This document shows, in pieces, positions 53,858 through 56,250 of a stretch of DNA of 56,250 nt; positions within the stretch are counted from its first letter, which is position 1, and each line of letters starts with the position of its first letter. The position numbers and the translations under genes are program-made. Source of the stretch: an uncultured Prevotella sp. (lineage in GTDB: Bacteria > Bacteroidota > Bacteroidia > Bacteroidales > Bacteroidaceae); the NCBI GenBank assembly GCA_945869265.1, contig CAMBOI010000020.1, forward strand, positions 1 to 56,250. The letters are read 5' to 3'. The notes beneath the pieces were generated by a model. The model had not been told where the DNA came from. It saw only the letters and a program-made list of their open reading frames with translations, and did not search any database.

Positions 53858-55078
53858 ATGACAATGCTTGATATTCAGAAGATACGGGAGGATTTCCCGA
53901 TACTGTCGAGGACGGTGTATGATAAGCCGTTGGTTTATCTCGATAATGCCGCCACCACACAGAAACCGCTCTGTGTGCTCGATGCCATGCGCGATGAGTA
54001 TCTCAATGTGAATGCCAATGTGCATCGTGGAGTGCATTATCTCTCCCAGCAGGCTACCGACCTCCATGAGGCCGCACGAGAGACAGTGCGCCGTTTTGTC
54101 AATGCCTCTTCGGTGAATGAGATTGTCTTCACCCGTGGCACTACCGAGGGTCTCAATCTTGTGGCGTCGTCCTTCTGTGAGGAGTTTATGCACGAGGGCG
54201 ACGAGGTGATAGTGTCCGTTATGGAGCACCATTCCAATATCGTGCCCTGGCAGTTGCAGGCCGCCAAGCGTGGCATTGCCATTCGTGTCGTTCCGATGGA
54301 CGAGTGTGGCGACATTGATATGGATGCATATAAGGCGATGTTCAATGAGCGCACCAAGTTGGTGAGCATAGTGCATGTGAGCAATGTGCTTGGCACGATT
54401 AATCCCGTTAAGGAACTCACGCGCATTGCTCATGAGCACGATGTGCCCGTCCTTGTCGATGGTGCCCAGAGCACTCCCCATTTCCGTGTGGATGTGCAGG
54501 ACATAGATTGCGAGTTCTTCGTATTCAGTGGACATAAAATGTATGGTCCTACAGGCATCGGAGTGCTCTATGGCAAGGAGTCGTGGCTCGACCGCCTGCC
54601 GCCGTATCAGGGAGGAGGAGAGATGATAGAGAGTGTGACATTTGAGAAGACCGTATTCGAAAAACTGCCGTTTAAGTTTGAGGCAGGAACCCCCGACTAT
54701 GTAGCCACCCATGGACTCGCCACTGCCATCAATTATATCGAGTCAATAGGTATCGACAATATCTCTGCACATGAGAAGGAACTCACCGACTATTGCATGA
54801 AGAAGCTCTCTGCCATCGATGGCATGAGAATCTTCGGAACATCCATTCATAAAGATGCCGTAGTATCATTCCTCGTGAGAGATATCCACCATCTTGACAT
54901 GGGCACATTGCTCGACCGCCTGGGTATTGCCGTGCGCACAGGTCATCACTGCGCCCAACCTCTTATGGATCATCTTGGCATTCAGGGCACCGTGCGTGCA
55001 TCCTTCGCCCTATATAATACCAAAGAGGAAATCGACATCCTCGCCAATGGTATTGCCCGTGTTTCACAAATGTTCTGA
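53858..55078 (+). CDS. sufS: Cysteine desulfurase SufS
   Basis: 406 residues. PLP enzyme supplying sulfur to SufBCD. Shows NAAATTQKPLCVLDAM, HHSNIVPWQ, the PLP Lys in SGHKMYGPTGIG, and the active-site Cys in RTGHHCAQPLM. Length is normal. No sufE or sufU-like partner follows; rnhB starts 6 bases later. The ATG at 53864 is an alternative start. Confidence 0.96.
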   Translation: MTMLDIQKIREDFPILSRTVYDKPLVYLDNAATTQKPLCVLDAMRDEYLNVNANVHRGVHYLSQQATDLHEAARETVRRFVNASSVNEIVFTRGTTEGLNLVASSFCEEFMHEGDEVIVSVMEHHSNIVPWQLQAAKRGIAIRVVPMDECGDIDMDAYKAMFNERTKLVSIVHVSNVLGTINPVKELTRIAHEHDVPVLVDGAQSTPHFRVDVQDIDCEFFVFSGHKMYGPTGIGVLYGKESWLDRLPPYQGGGEMIESVTFEKTVFEKLPFKFEAGTPDYVATHGLATAINYIESIGIDNISAHEKELTDYCMKKLSAIDGMRIFGTSIHKDAVVSFLVRDIHHLDMGTLLDRLGIAVRTGHHCAQPLMDHLGIQGTVRASFALYNTKEEIDILANGIARVSQMF

Positions 55079-55084
55079 TTGCCT

Positions 55085-55699
55085 ATGTCCTCATTGCTCC
55101 CTTATTATCACCCCTCCATGATAGAAGCCGGCTGCGATGAGGCTGGCCGCGGTTGTCTTGCTGGCAGTGTATATGCCGCGGCAGTCATTCTTCCGCCGGA
55201 TTATCACAACGACCTTCTCAACGACTCCAAGCAACTCACGGAGAAGCGTCGTTATGCTCTGCGCGAGGAAATCCAGCGAGACGCCATAGCTTGGGCATTA
55301 GGTATTGTTACAGCCGAGGAGATTGACAATATCAACATCCTTAATGCCAGTATTCTTGCCATGCATCGTGCCCTCGACTCCCTTTCGCTACGTCCCGAGG
55401 CAATCATTGTGGATGGCAATCGCTTCAAGCCCTATCACGACCTGCCCTATGCCACCATTGTAAAGGGCGATGGCAAATATCTCTCGATAGCAGCAGCGAG
55501 CATCCTCGCCAAGACATATCGTGACGACTATATGCTTCAGTTGGCCGAGGAATATCCGCAATATGACTGGAAGGGCAACAAAGGTTATCCTACCAAAAAG
55601 CATCGGGCTGCAATAAAGCAATATGGCGTCACCCCTTATCATCGCCATTCCTTTAATCTCCTGGGCGACACCCAATTGTCAATTCCCTTTGAATTTTGA
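55085..55699 (+). CDS. rnhB: Ribonuclease HII
   Basis: 204 residues. Removes RNA from RNA-DNA hybrids and single ribonucleotides from DNA. Active-site acids in [13 protein letters not shown] (Asp-Glu), then [26 protein letters not shown] and [21 protein letters not shown]. Length is normal. The ATG at 55085 is taken; a TTG at 55079 is not. Only 6 bases after sufS, so co-transcribed. Its last codons, TTTGAATTTTGA, abut the TTCAATTT repeat. Confidence 0.95.
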   Translation: MSSLLPYYHPSMIEAGCDEAGRGCLAGSVYAAAVILPPDYHNDLLNDSKQLTEKRRYALREEIQRDAIAWALGIVTAEEIDNINILNASILAMHRALDSLSLRPEAIIVDGNRFKPYHDLPYATIVKGDGKYLSIAAASILAKTYRDDYMLQLAEEYPQYDWKGNKGYPTKKHRAAIKQYGVTPYHRHSFNLLGDTQLSIPFEF

Positions 55700-55702
55700 T
55701 CA

Positions 55703-55753
55703 CCTTCAATCTTCAACCTTCAATTTTCAATTTTCAACCTTCAATTTTCAATA
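55703..55753. repeat. Tandem TTCAATCT/TTCAACCT repeat after rnhB
   Basis: Seven units of 7 bases (TTCAATC, TTCAACC, TTCAATT) between the rnhB stop and the serine dehydratase start. Confidence 0.75.
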
Positions 55754-55764
55754 TTCCATCTACG

Positions 55765-55842
55765 ATGAAGTCACTTAAAGAACTATTCAGAATAGGCAAG
55801 GGTCCGTCGAGCAGTCATACTTTACCTGTAGGCATAACCTAA
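55765..55842 (+). pseudogene. N-terminal fragment of an L-serine dehydratase gene
   Basis: The start MKSLKELFRIGKGPSSSHT is the opening of L-serine ammonia-lyase (SdaA type), including the GPSSSHT motif, normally continued by MGP. Here it changes after Thr19 to LPVGIT and a stop at 55840-55842. The remaining roughly 380 residues are not in the rest of the window. DNA after the break has an inverted CCTGTAG/CTACAGG pair (55825-55831 and 55863-55869) and leads into repeats, so an insertion or rearrangement has cut the gene. The enzyme would deaminate serine to pyruvate. Confidence 0.75.
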
Positions 55843-55931
55843 AAGGGCTACGCTTTGTCTTACTACAGGGACCAGAGAAGAATAACAATGCGAATAACAA
55901 ATAACAAAATGACAAAATGAGTTTTTGAGAT

Positions 55932-55968
55932 ACTGCCTCAGAGAGCTAAAATGGCTCTCCGAGGTAGT
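55932..55968. terminator. Hairpin overlapping the end of the DUF4248-like frame
   Basis: Stem of CCTC, A/C mismatch and GAGAGC with GCTCTC and GAGG (55936-55946 and 55954-55964), extended by ACTG/TAGT pairs. The T run on either side is weak. Confidence 0.4.
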
Positions 55969-56131
55969 GATAGAGGAGCTTTACTTGCTGTGGAGTGAAA
56001 CGGCGTTGTGTGGTGATGTAACCCGTGGCGGCGAGACGTGCTGAGAGTTCGGTGTTGGTACATCTGTGACGTTGGGACTCAAAATCGCAGACGTTGGAGA
56101 GAATAATCTGAGACGTGTGGGAAGAGGGCAC
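55946..56131 (-). pseudogene. Possible truncated DUF4248-like gene
   Basis: A 61-codon frame ending NTELSARLAATGY, ITTQRRFTPQQVKLLYHYLG and EPF. This resembles the C-terminus of DUF4248 proteins, about 70 residues, which end with a similar FTPxQVxLIxxxLGEP and sit near HU-HIG genes in Bacteroidales. The expected N-terminus (a short segment with an LYFP-like motif) is absent; the AATTAGG and CACAGATT repeats start right at that end. A GTG at 56131 would be the start if it is expressed. Confidence 0.35.
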
Positions 56132-56146
56132 GGGAATTAGGAATGA

Positions 56147-56250
56147 GGAATGAAATCTGTGATAATCTGTGATAATCTGTGGACAAAAAGAATTCAGACC
56201 ACAGATGGTTTTTTATAGACCACAGATTAACACAGATTGGCACAGATTAA
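56147..56250. repeat. CACAGATT repeat element, running off the window
   Basis: Inverted copy of the element at 10137-10400: bases 56196-56250 match 10339-10393 exactly in reverse complement. Left of it are GATAATCTGT units (56159-56180). The element continues beyond the window. Confidence 0.8.

Noticed and set aside
55825..55869. Integron attC site
   Set aside because: There is a short inverted pair but no RYYYAAC/GTTRRRY ends and no integrase.

Overview
This window reads as a chromosomal segment of a Bacteroidales bacterium, with Prevotella or Bacteroides-like content most plausible. The basis is the family content: HU-HIG DNA-binding protein with a smalltalk protein, LruC-domain lipoproteins, an S46 dipeptidyl-peptidase, a DUF2851 protein and a SpmA-SpmB fusion. 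At least a dozen promoters also fit the Bacteroidetes pattern TTTG-N19-21-TAnnTTTG rather than a sigma-70 pattern. No species-level call is possible by eye.

Layout. 1-2930 is accessory: the 3' end of a group II intron, a DUF4160/DUF2442-HTH gene pair, a four-copy 33-bp periodic repeat in front of an internally deleted DUF4143-type ATPase gene, a 224-bp element with 19-bp perfect terminal inverted repeats, and an HU-HIG gene with a structured leader and a 35-residue smalltalk partner. 2953-5152 is a hexuronate pair (SDR reductase and uxuA). 5499-13382 holds an SPFH protein and a long minus-strand run of housekeeping genes (DUF2851, thioesterase, dprA, dus, ruvB, coaD, M15 peptidase, ybeY). 13464-20669 holds dapB-lepB-WbqC, a pterin-synthase-like protein with a zinc ribbon, a nucleoside kinase and a Na/Pi transporter. 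20732-25883 holds an M16 peptidase, a flavodiiron protein, a PfkB kinase, a LOG-family protein and a four-helix-bundle protein. 25986-36114 holds a secreted hydrolase with a 50-residue companion, a DEAD-box helicase, a GH2 enzyme, an S46 peptidase and a flippase. 36429-43532 holds a second four-helix-bundle protein, SpmAB, two convergent LruC lipoproteins, a repeat-rich 1.1-kb gap and tRNA-Asn. 43614-55842 holds an S41 protease, then rimP-nusA-infB, sufBCDS and rnhB, ending in a serine dehydratase gene that stops after its 19th recognisable codon.

The most unusual signal is between the genes. Most intergenic gaps carry their own short-period tandem repeat (periods about 7, 8, 9, 10, 24, 33 or 35 bp), often arranged as two opposed halves that would fold into a long hairpin. 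In several genes the repeat supplies the last codons and the stop codon. A 55-bp stretch of one repeat is present twice, inverted, 46 kb apart. Regulatory candidates include a terminator-like hairpin in the leader of the rimP-nusA-infB operon and a folded leader in front of the HU-HIG gene.

Limits: all assignments come from reading sequence and motifs, with no database search. Start codons, operon boundaries and RNA structures are inferred.
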